From the NCBI GenBank assembly GCA_029298735.1, contig JANSLP010000181.1, positions 1 through 63,674 of the forward strand: DNA of 63,674 nucleotides, written 5' to 3'. Shown here piece after piece: positions 48,564 through 60,850 of the stretch. The position numbers and the translations under genes were made by a program. The stretch comes from Ophiostoma sp. CBS 140.51 (Eukaryota > Ascomycota > Sordariomycetes > Ophiostomatales > Ophiostomataceae). Every line of letters starts with the position of its first letter. The stretch's first letter is position 1. The notes below the pieces were generated by a model. The model searched no databases and was not told where the DNA came from. It saw only the letters and a list, made by a program, of their open reading frames with translations.

Positions 48564-50899
48564 GAGAGAGCCAAAAGTTTCACTACCTACCTCCCCGGCT
48601 TGACGACGACCCAACGACCATCCAGGGTCCAAATGTAGTCAGGTGCTCAGCAGCTGCCGATGCCCAGCCGTGATTTTACAGAACACAGTGCGCAGGCCGT
48701 TGGTCGGACATACAGCAGACAGCTACCTGCAGGCAAACGACAAACGGCAAACGGCAAACGGCAAACGGCAAACGACAAACGACAAACGACAAACGAATGG
48801 ACAGCCGCACCGGTATCCTTGTACAAGAAAGATGTTCTCGACCACCTTCCATGTGATTGGTCTAGCCTTGGCATGGCATGGGTATCACAAAGCAAACGGA
48901 AGGAAACAAGAAGACAGGAAGGAAGACAAGAAAGAAAGAAGCAAGAGCGGTGTAATCCTCGGCCGCCTTGTTCATGCCGCCGCGGCCACCCGCCGCCCTG
49001 CAGCCAACGGCAAACGTGGTGCTCGTTGCCTTGCCATGGGAGCACGACAATCCCTACGAAAAGGAACACCCAGGCCATGGGCGCACAGGGGGAGCCTGCA
49101 GAGAAGCATATTGTCGACGACATATGATGGGGAGGAAGAGGAAGGACCTGTTACTCTTAGGCCTGGGTGGAGAGAGTCCGGTGTGCAAAGAGGCTGCAAA
49201 CGACAACTAAGATGGCAGGGGTCGGGCGCACGCTCCTACGGACTTTTTCTGTTGAGTGGAGGATACAGCGCCAGCTCCAGTGTAAACCAACAACAAATGA
49301 ACGCTGCCGACAACGGTGGTTTCCCAGACACGAGGGCACGATGGCTGAAAGAGACAGAAATGGCGTCTCGTACTCCCCGTGCTGCACGTTTCCGCCGCTG
49401 TGCACACCCACAGCCCGCCCTGCCAGCCCAACGAGACTGACAACTAGACGGCTCGAAGAAGCGACTTCTTCGACGACCGTCGAGGCTTTCCATGGAGACT
49501 TTCCGTCTTCCTTTGTTGTCCCGGCCGTTCTGTATTGTCCGTTCCTTCCCGCTGTTCCCGTTCAAGCAGTTCGTTCTTGTTTACCCAAGTACATCTGAGA
49601 ACAGGCGGCTGTCAATCCTAACAAATATCAAAGTGGCCATGCTTTGCGTTTGACGTCACCATGAAATAATTTTGTGTGTCCCTCGATGCTGACGCATTGT
49701 TAACTACCTTCAAGCTTTGTGTGTATATGTTGATATATAAAAGCTGCATATTTGTTGTCGTTCTGCTTCCTCACCTCTTCAGCACTTCAAGTTGTACATC
49801 ATCTTCAAAAACATAATTCATAGTTCTATGAATATGCACATTGACTGGCTCCACCAGATGTTGTGCCTACCCTTGTCATCTTGCAGCGCCTTGAAGACGT
49901 CGATGGAAGCAGCAGTTTGCCGTTTCCTAACGCTTCTGTCGCACACGCCTACAAAAGTGTATTGCAAAGGAATTCCTATATATTTTCCACGGTACAAAAA
50001 GACAAATGTCCCTGTGATGCTGTTTTGGCGGGTAGTGGAGCTTGGGTGTTGTTCTGTCCAGTGACGAGGTCGTAATTCATTAATTCTTTTTTTTAAAGCA
50101 TTTATTCTACCACTTTTATCTTTTTAGTGGAGCAAGCACAGTGAAGGAAAGAGGGGCGAGGGGCTGTTGTCCCTGTCTCAACCCACCGCCACCTGCCAAT
50201 CCTGGCCTTTTCCTGTGTCGACAGCGTTTTTGCCTTCTTTGCCTTGCGCGCCAGTCGCCCCTGCCAGTTTCCTACAATCACCCCGCTTTGGCCTGCTCAT
50301 CGCTTAGCACATCAAAACCTTGTGGTGGTGACCCAGCTTTCTCTAGGCTGCTCCTTCCTCGTTTTACGGCTGTTTTTACTGCACCAGTACACCACCAGTA
50401 CTCTTTTGGCGCCAGGCGCTACTTCCCAATACGTGTGAAGAAAAAAAGTTTCGATGGTCCCTTCCCATTCTTGTGCCAAAACCTGCCTGCCGACTAGACT
50501 ATCATCACCAGGACGACTTCAGTGCAGCTTCCTCTTCAACGGCCCCTCTTCAACATTCTTTCTCTTCCGCACCTCTCCCTCCCCAGACACGACCACGCCT
50601 CTTCGCAGCCGGACCCGTCTCTTTGGTAGACTTCTTTTGTCGCCAAACTCGATTTCTGTGCTTCTTCCAGCCGGGCTGGTTGGATTGCACCTTGCTGTCT
50701 CGCCTTTCTTCCATTCCCTTTGTCGCATTGTTGCAGCGGAGCGGACCACTTCAATTTCTCACCGGGCCGCAAAACAACAGCCCCAACAACCCCCTCGAAC
50801 CTTTTTGAACACGAGTTTCGCTCTTTTGACTTGAAGAACTTTGGCTTCCAGTTGCCTTTGTTGTCTTTTTTTGAAGCCGTGATCCCCTTCCCCGCCAGC
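48564..50899. other. intergenic region and C/T-rich leader of the transportin gene
   Basis: The left part includes a heptamer tandem repeat (48,734-48,796). The right part, from about 50,140, is pyrimidine-rich and probably holds the transportin promoter and leader. Frames in the region are low in complexity and not called. Confidence 0.5.
48734..48796. repeat. nine-copy heptamer tandem repeat
   Basis: Nine tandem copies of caaacgR without interruption; the last base follows the order A,G,G,G,G,A,A,A,A. It lies about 170 bp after the PAC4-like stop. Confidence 0.95.
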
Positions 50900-53800
50900 A
50901 TGGCGTGGCAACCGTCGCCCGAGTCTTTGCAGACTCTCATTGGGTGTCTCAAGGATTCGCACAATGGCTTCGACAAGGCTGCCCAGAAGCAGGCCGAGAT
51001 TGTGAGCCCAGCCCTGTCCATTCGCAAGCCGTTTGAGCAGTTAAGGTCGCTGCAATACCTCACACAGTGCACATAATAGCTAACAACCCCTCCAGATGCT
51101 CACCCAGGCCAAGACGTCCCCAGACTTCAACAACTACCTTGCATACATCTTCTCGAGCCCCACGCCTCCGGCCGGCGTCACCCTGGCTCCGAGAGATAAC
51201 ACTGTCGTGCGCATGGCCGCCGGCATTATGCTCAAGAACACCGTCAAGACAGCATATAAGCAAACCCCCGAAGCTACAGTTGCCCTCATCAAGGCCTCGG
51301 TACTCCTGGGCCTCCGTGACGAGAACCACCCCATTCGCTACAATGCCGGCAACATTGCGACCGAGATCATTCGCCGCGGTGGTGTCTACGCCTGGCCTGA
51401 GCTGCTCAACGAGCTCCTCAACATGGTTGGCAACGTCGACGGCCAGACGAGCCCCGCCACCCAAGAAGCTGCCATGTCCGCCATGTGCAAGATCTGCGAG
51501 GACAACGCCAAGCTCCTTGACCGCGAAGTCAACGGCCAGCGGCCGCTCAACATTTTGCTGCCGAAGCTGATCGAGGCCACCTCCAGCCCCACACCCCGCG
51601 TGCGCGCCCAGGCTCTGACCGCTATCGGCGAGTTCATCCCGCGCAAGTCGCAGGCCATGCTCGCCAACGTCGACGCCCTCCTCAACCAGCTGTTTGCCCT
51701 GGCCCCGGATCCGAACAGCGAAGTGCGCCGCGAAGTCTGTCGGTCGTTTGTACTCCTGGTTGAGACGCGCGCCGACAAGCTGACGCCCCACGTGGCCGGC
51801 CTTGTTGACTACATTATTGCCCAGCAGCAAAACGACGTTGACGAGGACCTGGCCTGCCAGGCTGTGGAGTTCTGGCTCTCGGCCGGCGAGCACGAGGACT
51901 TCTGGAAGAGCATCGGCCCCTACGTCACCAAGATTGTGCCCTCACTACTCCAGGGTATGGTATACAGCGGCGAGGACATTGCGCTATACGGTAGCGCCTC
52001 TGACGACGATGAGGAGGACGACCAGGACGAGGATATCAAGCCCCGCTTCGCGACAAAGAAAACGAACCGGAACGCCAACGGGTCGGCAAATGCATCGGGC
52101 GACCAGAACGCCGCGAACAACAGCTACGAGAAGTTGGGTGGCATGGAGGAGGACGGCCTGGAGGATGGTGAGGTAGAGGAGGAGGAGACTGACCTCGATG
52201 GCGATGATGGTCTCTTTGACGAGGTCGGTGACTCGACCTGGAACGTCCGCAAGGGCTCGGCTGCTGCGCTGGACGTGCTGGCCCGTGACTTCGGCGACGC
52301 CATGTTCGAGTGCATCATGCCCTACCTGACGGAAAACCTGAAGCACTCCGACTGGCCGCAGCGCGAGTCGGCTGTTCTGTCGCTTGGTGCTGTTGCCGAA
52401 GGCTGTATTACCGCGGTCACTCCTCACTTGCCAAACCTCATTCCGTACCTTGTCACGCTCCTCGACGATCCTGAGCCGCTTGTGCGCCAAATCACCTGCT
52501 GGACCCTGGCCCGGTACTCGGCCTGGGCTATTGAGCTGACCGATCCCGCCCAGATCGCCGCCTACTTTGTGCCCATGATGGAGGGTTTCCTGACCAAGAT
52601 GCTCGACAAAAATAAGAAGGTGCAGGAGGCTGCTGCGTCCGCCATGGCCACTCTCGAGGAGAAAGCCGGCAAGAAGCTGGAGCCGTATGCCGGTCCCATT
52701 ATCAAGCAGTACATCAAGTGCTTTGAGAAGTACAAGGACCGTAACATGTACATCCTGTACGACTGTGTCCAGACCTTGGCGGAAGCCATTGGCCCCGTGC
52801 TAGCGCTCCCCGAGCTGTCGGGCGAGCTGATCCCGGCGCTCTTCAAGCGCTACGACAGTGTCCCCGATCAGTCGCGTGAGCTGTTCCCACTTCTCGAGTG
52901 CTTCTCTTATGTGGCGATGTCTCTCGGCAGTGTGTTTGCTCCCTACGCCCAGCCCGTCTTCCGCCGCTGTGTCAACATCATCCACCAGAATTTGGAGCAG
53001 TCACTGGCAGCCGCCAGCAACACTCACCTGGACAACCCTGACAAGGATTTCTTGATTACAAGTCTTGACCTGATCAGCGCCATCATCCAGGCCCTGGCCG
53101 GCGAGAAGGCCTCCATGCTCGTCACCGACACCCAGCCCGCCTTTTTCGAGCTTCTCAGCTTCTGCTTGGAGGACCCGACCGACGAGGTGCGCCAATCGGC
53201 CTATGCCGTGCTGGGCGACTGCGCCAAGTTCGTCTTCCCCCAGCTGCGGCCGTGCCTGAACACGGTCCTGCCTATCTTGCTCAAGCAGCTGGACATGGAT
53301 AATATCCTGGACGAGGAGATTGACGCTGGCTTCAGCGTGATTAACAATGCATGCTGGAGTGTCGGCGAGATTGCCATTCGCTACGGCAAGGGCATGGCCC
53401 CCTACACAGACGAGCTGCTCAAGAGCTGCGTCGAGATTGTCACGAACCCGCGGGTGCCCCGCGGTGTCAACGAGAACGCCGCCCTTGCGCTTGGCCGTCT
53501 GGGTCTGGCCAACGCCGAGGCCTTGGCTCCCCACCTGCACACTTTCGCGGACGAGTTCCTTGTCTCTATGGACGATATTGACCCGACCGAGGAGAAGGCC
53601 ACCGCCCTGCGTGGTTTCACGCTTGTGGTCGCCCAGAACCCGCAAGCGATGGAGAAGGTGCTGCTGCACTACTTCAAGACCATTGCGACATACGAGGACA
53701 TCAACCTGCGCAGCCCCATTAAGCAAGAGCTGCACGATGCCTTCCAAAATGTGAGTTTTACCCCTGGCCCCTCTCACGAAATAATACACACGTCAAATGC

Positions 53801-53915
53801 TAACCCTTCCCAGATCATTCAGGTCTACCGGCAGATGATCCCGCAGCTGGACACGTTCCTTGCCCAGCTGACGGCCGAAGAGCAAGCCGCATTAAAATCG
53901 CAGTACGCCATTTGA
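50900..53915 (+). CDS. KAP104: transportin (karyopherin beta-2), nuclear import receptor
   Basis: Exons 50,900-51,001; 51,096-53,750; 53,814-53,915 give 952 residues, the usual size of Kap104/transportin-1. It imports PY-NLS cargo such as mRNA-binding proteins through the nuclear pore and releases it on binding Ran-GTP. The N-terminus (WQPSPESLQTLIGCLKDS) and the HEAT-repeat solenoid are typical. The diagnostic features are the long acidic loop in two blocks (SDDDEEDDQDEDIKPRF near 334 and EEDGLEDGEVEEEETDLDGD near 385), immediately followed by WNVRKGSAAALDVLA and the HSDWPQRESAVLSLGAVAEG repeat. These separate it from importin beta-1. The fusion of exon 1 to exon 2 keeps phase 0 (KQAEI-MLTQAK). 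The last intron is 63 nt with a ctaac branch, no stop and length divisible by three; exclusion is favoured because of its good splice signals. Confidence 0.95.
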
Positions 53916-55580
53916 TACCACCAACACGCGAATGTCTTCTTTTAAAGCGTTTACATATCTTCAACACGATACGAGCCTACTCTATTTTCCACACGCTTAC
54001 CCCGCCGCCTTTTTCTCTATGTTTCTCTCACCAACGTTTTTTTTTTCTTTTTTGTGTTCATTTAACCCGCAGTAGATAGTCTGTTTTGATGTTTTTCTCG
54101 TTGACTTATTTGTTTGGATAGCTATTGTTTTTTCTTGGTATTTCGTTTTCTGCTTTCTTGGTCTTTGTTTTTGTTGTTGTTTTGTTGTTGTCATCATTCT
54201 AAAGAGAAGGGAAAAGGTCATCTGATGAAAAAGAGAGAGGGGAACGAGGAATAACGACCCGCAACGAGGAAAAAAATCATGAAAGTACATTTGCTATTAT
54301 TTTAGGAGAGGAAAAGGATTTTGCAGACATGCAAAACACAAAAAGGGAAACGAACGACTAGTCGGTGCACTGATTACTACAAGAGGCTCCAGGAAGGTTG
54401 GGGAGGATTTCGGGAAGTTGGCGGAGGAAGAAGACAACGAAAGATGAAAGAAAGAAAATTCAAAATTCCACGAGAAAGATTACAAAAACATCACCATGAA
54501 AAAAGGAGGCATAATGCAAGATTATGAGAACGAAAAGGTGATATAAATACAAGAGTAGGAACGAAAAATGGAGGAATTGATGAGAGTCAAATCTGGCACT
54601 AATGATGGACGGACATCAATCATATCCATAAAGAGGAGGAAGCCTTCAAGACACAGGCGACTGTGTTGTCTTTACCAGGCCACGTCGAGACGATAGGGAG
54701 GCATATAGATAGTAGCGATCACATATTAGATAGACTCTATTTTTATATTAATGGCATAGTCTTCTACGAGTATTTTGATAGTGCAGATAAGGATAAAAGG
54801 TATGTTTGTTGTAGGGCTGCTTCAATAGAAGAAAAAGCCTGAGATAACCATTGCTATGAGAGAGTATATATTATAACCACAAAAGAAAGGGATAAAAAAA
54901 GACAAGAAGTTAACGCCAACAGACGCCATGCTCAGTATTCCCATGATAAAACGAGTGGGATGGTAGTAAAAAACGAAAAGGGACAAAATAGGAAGATGAC
55001 AAAAGATAGACAATAGAGCCTGCCGAAAAGCACCGCAACCGGCCGGAAGAAAAGGAACAAGACAAGGAAAATGAGGGAAAACTTCAAATCAAACTGCCAC
55101 TCCAGCTTCTTGACGTTTTTATCTTCTGTGCCTGTGTGGTCGAACAAAATATAGTGGATTTTGTTGCTGTGTTGTGTATATGTTGTCGGTGTGTGTATAT
55201 ATATATATATATATATGCAGTGTTTGTAGGTGTTGTGTGTATTGCTGTCGGGCCCAAACCCAGGCACCGACCCTCATCTCCTCAATCTAGGATTCCTTCG
55301 GTTCTTCTCCTCGAGAGTTGCTCCAAAAAAGCGGACAAAGAAAAAACATGGTATCATGTCGTAGATTCGTATTCAAAAACAATCAGTATGTTGACAGCCG
55401 TGGTGAACGCAAGGGATCGTCCCGCTCTTGGTGGGTCCTGCCCCAGTGCCGTCATGGTACTCCGAGGTTGAGATAGTAATGCTAGAAGTGTGATGTGGTA
55501 TCGAAGAATTTGGCCACCAGTGCCAACTAATGAAAAAGAGACCTGCTGCGGGGTATTGTCCACCCTTTCCCATTCACCGT
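53916..55580. other. intergenic region between convergent KAP104 and SSH4
   Basis: T-rich and A-rich 3' flanks with a TA dinucleotide repeat (55,196-55,216). No gene is seen. Confidence 0.6.
55196..55216. repeat. TA dinucleotide repeat
   Basis: About ten TA units in the convergent 3' region. Confidence 0.9.
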
Positions 55581-57157
55581 TTACCGGTTACCGGACATGG
55601 CACTGTTGCTGCGATCCCGGCCGGCGCCTTGCCGCACGGCATCGTTATAGCTGGGGATGGGCGGCCCGCCAATCGAATGGCGAGGCATCCGGCGTGCAGG
55701 GTTGTTGGTGCGAGCGGGTGTGGCGGCTGAGGCACCGCGGCTCCGACCGCCACGAATCAACGGCGTGTCTTCACTGTCGGTGCTGTTGCGGCGGCTGCCA
55801 CTTTCAGACTGTGGCGGGCTTGAATACTGTGGTGGTGGTGTCAGATCCTGGTCCTGGAGGCCAAGGCCGATTGTGGTCTCGCCGTTCGCTGCTGCGGCAC
55901 TGCTGCTTCCTTCGCCAGCGTCATCCGTCGGCACAAGCTGGGCAAGCGAAATATCAGTCGGGCTTCGTGCGGGGCCTGGGCTTGTTGGTGGCAGCATGCG
56001 GAAGTTGCCGGACCGAGAACGGCCGTGGCCAGGGTCGAAGTTGTTGTTGCGGGTGGTCGAGTAGGTCTGGACGGACTGGCTGTAGCCGTGGCCGCGGGGC
56101 GGGGCGGCAGCGCTCGTGAATCCATCTTTGCTACCAGTCTCCAAAAGAATGCTGCCCTGCTCAGAGCCGTATGGCGGTGGCGGAGCGAGAGAGCCAGTCA
56201 TGGGGGCAAGACCCCACTTCTTGACGTTGGCCTCAATGAAAACAAAGCCGGCCTGGCCAAAGTTGACGTGGACGATGGCTGGGCCGTTGGCTCCCACGGC
56301 GGGGAAGAAGTTCTGGGACTTCAGGCCGTGGGTCACGTCCTCCAGTCTCTTGCCGTTGCGTGTGAAGAAGATAGAGCCTGTCCGTGGGCGATAGCCAACG
56401 CCGATGACATCGCCTTGCACAAACGGCAGTCCGTACGGGGTCGAGTTGAATGGCTGGTTGTAGCGGCGGGTGCCGGATGATAGGTAAGCGGCAGAGTACT
56501 TGTGAAAGCCTGGCAGACGGAACAGAGGGTACGGCTTCGTCGCCATGCCGATACTGAGAAGGGTGTTTTCGGGCTTTTCGTAGATCTTGGCCTCCCAGTA
56601 GTATACTTCGTTCTGTTTGGGTACTGGCAGGTTGCTCATGACGGTGCACTCGGAATCGAAAAACTCAATCTCGGTACGGGCCTCGACGAAGCAGTTGGCA
56701 ATCTCCAACTCGGGCTCAAACTCCCAGGCGGCCACACCTTTTTCTTGGATGGCGAGGTACTGCGAAAGGGAAATGTCAGTTGTCACGGATTCGGGGGGGT
56801 TCGCTGCAACGAACGCTACAAAATTTGTTAGCAATGCTTTCCCATCCCCAAAACGAGAGATTCCTTATCAGAAGTGGTTGCGACATGTGTACCTTTAGCA
56901 CGCAGATACTCTGTCCGCTGCATATCGTCCATCGTCTCGAGCGCCTCCGTCTCCTCGCGAATGAAAGCCTGCTCATCGTCGTATTCGCCGGGCCGACCGA
57001 TCCGGTCGAGCAAGATCCGGCCGGGCGTTGTGAATCTGAGAAAGTAGACGGCCAAAAAGATGACCAAGATGATGAAGAAGGAGCCAAAGGACGAGAGCAA
57101 TCCAATGACCACGCCGCTAAGGGCGCTGTCCGGGTCTTCTGCCCGTAAGTATGGCAT
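55581..57157 (-). CDS. SSH4: SPRY-domain membrane adaptor of the Rsp5 ubiquitin ligase (Ssh4/Ear1-like)
   Basis: Exons (minus) 57,157-56,893 and 56,815-55,581 give 499 residues. Domain order: a short lumenal N-terminus; one membrane segment (about 17-43, including SFFIILVIFLAVYFL); a juxtamembrane acidic stretch; a SPRY domain (about 100-290, with EVYYWEAKIYE, LSIGMATKPYPLFRLPG, GDVIGVGYRPRTGSIFFTRNGK, FPAVGANGP and HVNFGQAGF); and a disordered Ser/Pro tail with PY-type motifs PPPPYGSE, PPPQYSSPP and PPIPSYND. In yeast, Ssh4 and Ear1 use PY motifs to recruit Rsp5 and sort membrane proteins into vacuolar degradation; the same role is inferred. The start is the first in-frame ATG. The 77-nt intron (gtacac donor, gctaac branch, tttgtag acceptor) joins YLRAK to AFVAANPPES. 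Confidence 0.92.
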
Positions 57158-58900
57158 TTTGGCGGTTGGCGACTCGTTTCTCAGTGTATTTACGTCTTTT
57201 ATCGATGACTTTTGATGTTTGAAGGATGCAAAACAATGCCGGTTCGTGCTTTCACGGCTTTGTTGTCGTTTTGCCGGCCTGAGAAAGCAACATGCGTAAG
57301 GTGGCGAAAATCGTTCCGTTAGCGAAGGGTGGGAAGGATAAAGGCGGCGTGACGGTGATTGGTCGGCTACAACATTCGACAACGCAGAGCCGTCACAGGA
57401 GAGGCGAAAGTCGATGGAGATGGGATGAAAAAGGAGTGTTGTCGATGCGGTCGGCCAGGCGCTGTCGTTTTGAATCTCGAGCGTTTCGGTCGCCGGACCT
57501 ATCGGGGACAGACAAAGAAGGGGAGGCGAAATGTAGGGTCGACCTTTTATCGGGAGGAGTGGAGTATCGAGGTCTCGGAGGGAATCGTCGTCGGGAGGGA
57601 TCAAAGGTGCGAGATGCGAAATACAAATCGAAGCGAAGCGGAGAAGAAAAGAATGAGGATGCAAAGACAACGACAGCTTCGAAATGTGGTTGAATGCAAA
57701 TTTGGAATCGGGCTGTCGTACTGCGGACGACTGGAGTGACGTACTCTCCTAGTACGGAAACAGAGACGAGTTGGGAGGTGGAAAGGAGGAACTAGGATGA
57801 GCGTCCTGGGCGTTGGTTCGAGGCAGCAGCGTTTTTGTTACCCTATTTTGCTACTTTGTTACTGTGGCTTGATAGCGGCGGGTCGAACAGGAAGAGGGCA
57901 GGGCTGTCGCAGGGCGAGTCGAGATGAAAAGTCGAGATGAAAAAGGGCGGACGATATTAACAGGGAGGAGGAATAGAGGAGAGAGGAGGAGGAAAAAGAA
58001 AAGAAGACAATATAGGAGATTGAGAAGCAAAAGTGAGGAAGCAAAAGTGAGGAAGCAAAAAAGGTAGAGACGACTCGCGTGGGAGATAAGCAAGTCAGGT
58101 GGGCGCAAGCACCGATGAAGCAAAGCGGGTTGACGAGAGGGCGTGGAGTCAATCAGGAACGACGCAAGGGAGCCTGCAGATAGAGTGTGTGCGAGATGGC
58201 AAACAGAAGGCGAAATAAGGAACGAGGTTAAAAAGAGAGGTAAAGATTATTTCAAAACAAATTGTCGAGATAATAGGAAAGCCCAGAAAGCCCAATCCAG
58301 ACACAGGATACCGTCGTGGAGAGGGGAAGGAAGCGACGATCAAGGCAAGCAGGGCGAAGGAATGGAAGGGACGACTCTGAGGAAACGGAAACAGAGAAAG
58401 AGCGACCCAGCACAGCACGAACGCAACAACAGACAGGTGATGCCCTTTGCAATGTGTCAAAGGGCGGAGAAGGCAAGAAGGTGGTCGTAGTGCAGCAAAC
58501 TAGTGCTGGTAGTGTGCGGGCAGAAGTTCCAGACGAGGCAAGAAGGGGAAGAAGAGGAGACAAGAGAGGAAAGAGAGGCACGTAGGTGAGAGAGACAAGA
58601 GACGAGGAAGCAGAGACGCACCCCAAAAAACAGAGACGGCAGCGGCGACGACAACGACGACTGGGTGACGGCAGGAGCCAACCCCAAAAGCGGGCAGCTA
58701 GAACAGGCTCGACAGGCAAATCAGACGGAACAAGCGGGCGGGCCCCAGTCCTTGGGGCAAGATGGTTGGGAGCCTTGGTTGGCAGGCGAGGACAGGCGAT
58801 GCAGGCCAGGCCGTTCTGGCTTCCCTTTCCCCCAATGCGCTGCGTAATGCTGACCTGGCCTGGGCTCTTTCCTCTTTCCTGGCGGGGCATGCCGCACGCA
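57158..58900 (-). promoter_or_regulatory. C/T-rich upstream region of SSH4 with CCAAT box
   Basis: Read on the minus strand, this region is strongly C/T-rich, like the leaders of the plus-strand genes. A CCAATCA box (minus strand, about 57,357-57,363) lies roughly 200 bp before the start codon. Reading frames here are low in complexity and not called. Two-copy direct repeats (for example gaggaagcaaaagt near 58,030-58,060) occur. Confidence 0.4.
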
Positions 58901-60850
58901 TCCTCCTCCTCGCAGGGTCAGGCTCAAACAAGGAAGGGACCCACTTCACGCTTTCGCAGGCGTTAGGGCCTTGGCGGGGCGCGCCTGCGTATCCCCTAAC
59001 AGAGTGAGAGTGCTGAGAGAAGGCAGAATGGCAGAGAGGAGAAGGCACGACCACCTGCAAAATAGCGGCGACGGCGGAGACGCTCCGACTGAGAGTGGCC
59101 CACTGTACCAATCATTTGCTGGAAACGGCGTTTATGCAAACACTGGAATTCAGCCTGACTAACGACTAAGACACCTGTAAAAAGCCGTCAAAGTGCCCGA
59201 CGAGCACAAATCCAAAATGATCGTCCGCTGGACATCCGTTTCCAGCACATCAATTTGAACGCCGTTGTCCTTCACTCCGGAGTACGCGTTTTCTCGCATT
59301 GTTGATGTTCACCAACCTGTTTAACTCGCACACTTTCACCACTGCTCTCAATACTCTGCTACGCCGTCTCACTCAATTTGCATAATAGGGGCCGTTCTGC
59401 GTTGCGTGGTCCCAAGTTTCAAGAGACGCGCAGGCCGTTTCAGCCGCCAGAGTCTGTTCTAAACAGAGTGCAATTGGGGCAGAGAATACATAAAAAGGCA
59501 AAAGACGGAGTATTATTTCAAAGGATGAATACAGGGTCGGCAGTGGGTGAAATGCGACGAATGCGATGAGACCTTGCGACCTTGTTCTGACCGCTCTGAC
59601 CTCTGACCGCTTTTGAGTCTTTTGAGAGCCAATACTTGCCTCGATCTGTGAACCCTATATGGCGCCAAAACAAATACGAAATAAAACACGGCAGACAGAG
59701 AACGGTCGTGAAACCAGTGCAATGCTTCTCCGTGTTGTTTTGCTGTTGCCAGATCTGTTTGTGGGGGAGAATGTCGTATCTGTTCTGGAGAGCTCTTTAA
59801 AGTGCATTTTGGCTTTGATGGAATCAACAACGATACATCACATCATGCCCCTGAAGCCTGGGCACCGGGACGCCGGGCGTCCGTTCTTGTGGCACGGCCG
59901 CGTTTGTGACTTTGTGCGGTTTTCGGTTGCCGAATGCTCCGATCTAATGTCTGTCCCCCTTACTTGGCAGGGTGGGTTTTGAATATTGACTGAGCAAAGA
60001 CATACTCATTTTTAAGAAGAAGAACAGTCGTCAAATTGAAGTGAACCCTCCTCCCTCTGGCCACGTGAAATGAAATAGGGATGCATTTTTATGACACTTA
60101 AGCCCCCTTGGCCCTTTATGACGTATTCTATTTACTTGTATATCACGAGCAAGGCTGGCTAAGGTTGTTCGATAACGATGGCATTGTTATTTCACTCACT
60201 GCTCATAAGATCAGTCAACACAAAGAAGGGGAAGAGGAGGATCCATATGCGGTGGCTGAAGAAAAGAAATACAAGACAAGGAGGCGCAAGGCTCTGCGGC
60301 CCAGTTTGCCCTCATCCTTGCTAGCCCTGTGAGTGTCTGTCGGACAAGGATGTTGCTCACCATAATCCTAGCTGCTGCTATTTTTACATACAACGAAAAA
60401 GAGAAACTCAAAAAGAAAACCTTAAAAAACATATATTTTTGAGACGCCCAAAGTAATAACCCCATCATATAAAGAAGAAGACAGAGAGAAGTAAAGAACG
60501 GAAAACTAGACAATAGTATAGAAAAGGAAGGGGGAATAAACATTTGAAGAATAGTTCGACAGCATATTTTTTGGACAAAACGGCAAGAAGGCGAGAATAG
60601 ACAGGTCAAAAGAAAGAAATATAAAAAGGACACGAGAGAAGCACAAGAGAGAGGATCATATAAGACTGGCAAGACAGGCTGTGCAAAAAGCACTCAACCT
60701 CAAAACCTCAATAACCTTGAAAACCCACGTCAAGAAAACGCCAGACAATGCAAGATACCCAAGGAAGGAAACAGAAGAAACGGAAAAGAGCAAGAGCAAA
60801 ACAAGCCCGCGTTGACAAGTCCGCTAACGCGGTCTGTCTCGTTACGCTTC
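58901..60850. other. intergenic region 3' of the DCR2-like gene
   Basis: No credible coding region. The part from 60,360 to 60,790 is A-rich on the plus strand, consistent with the 3' flank of the minus-strand DCR2-like gene. Confidence 0.5.

Noticed and set aside
48643..49440. 265-codon plus-strand frame containing a peptide repeat
   Set aside because: The peptide repeat comes from the heptamer tandem repeat; the rest lacks coding character.
51060..51893. 277-codon open frame antisense to transportin
   Set aside because: No domain; the HEAT-repeat protein on the plus strand explains the sequence.
58252..58890. 212-codon minus-strand frame upstream of SSH4
   Set aside because: Its Ser/Pro/Leu/Phe composition follows from the C/T-rich promoter sequence.
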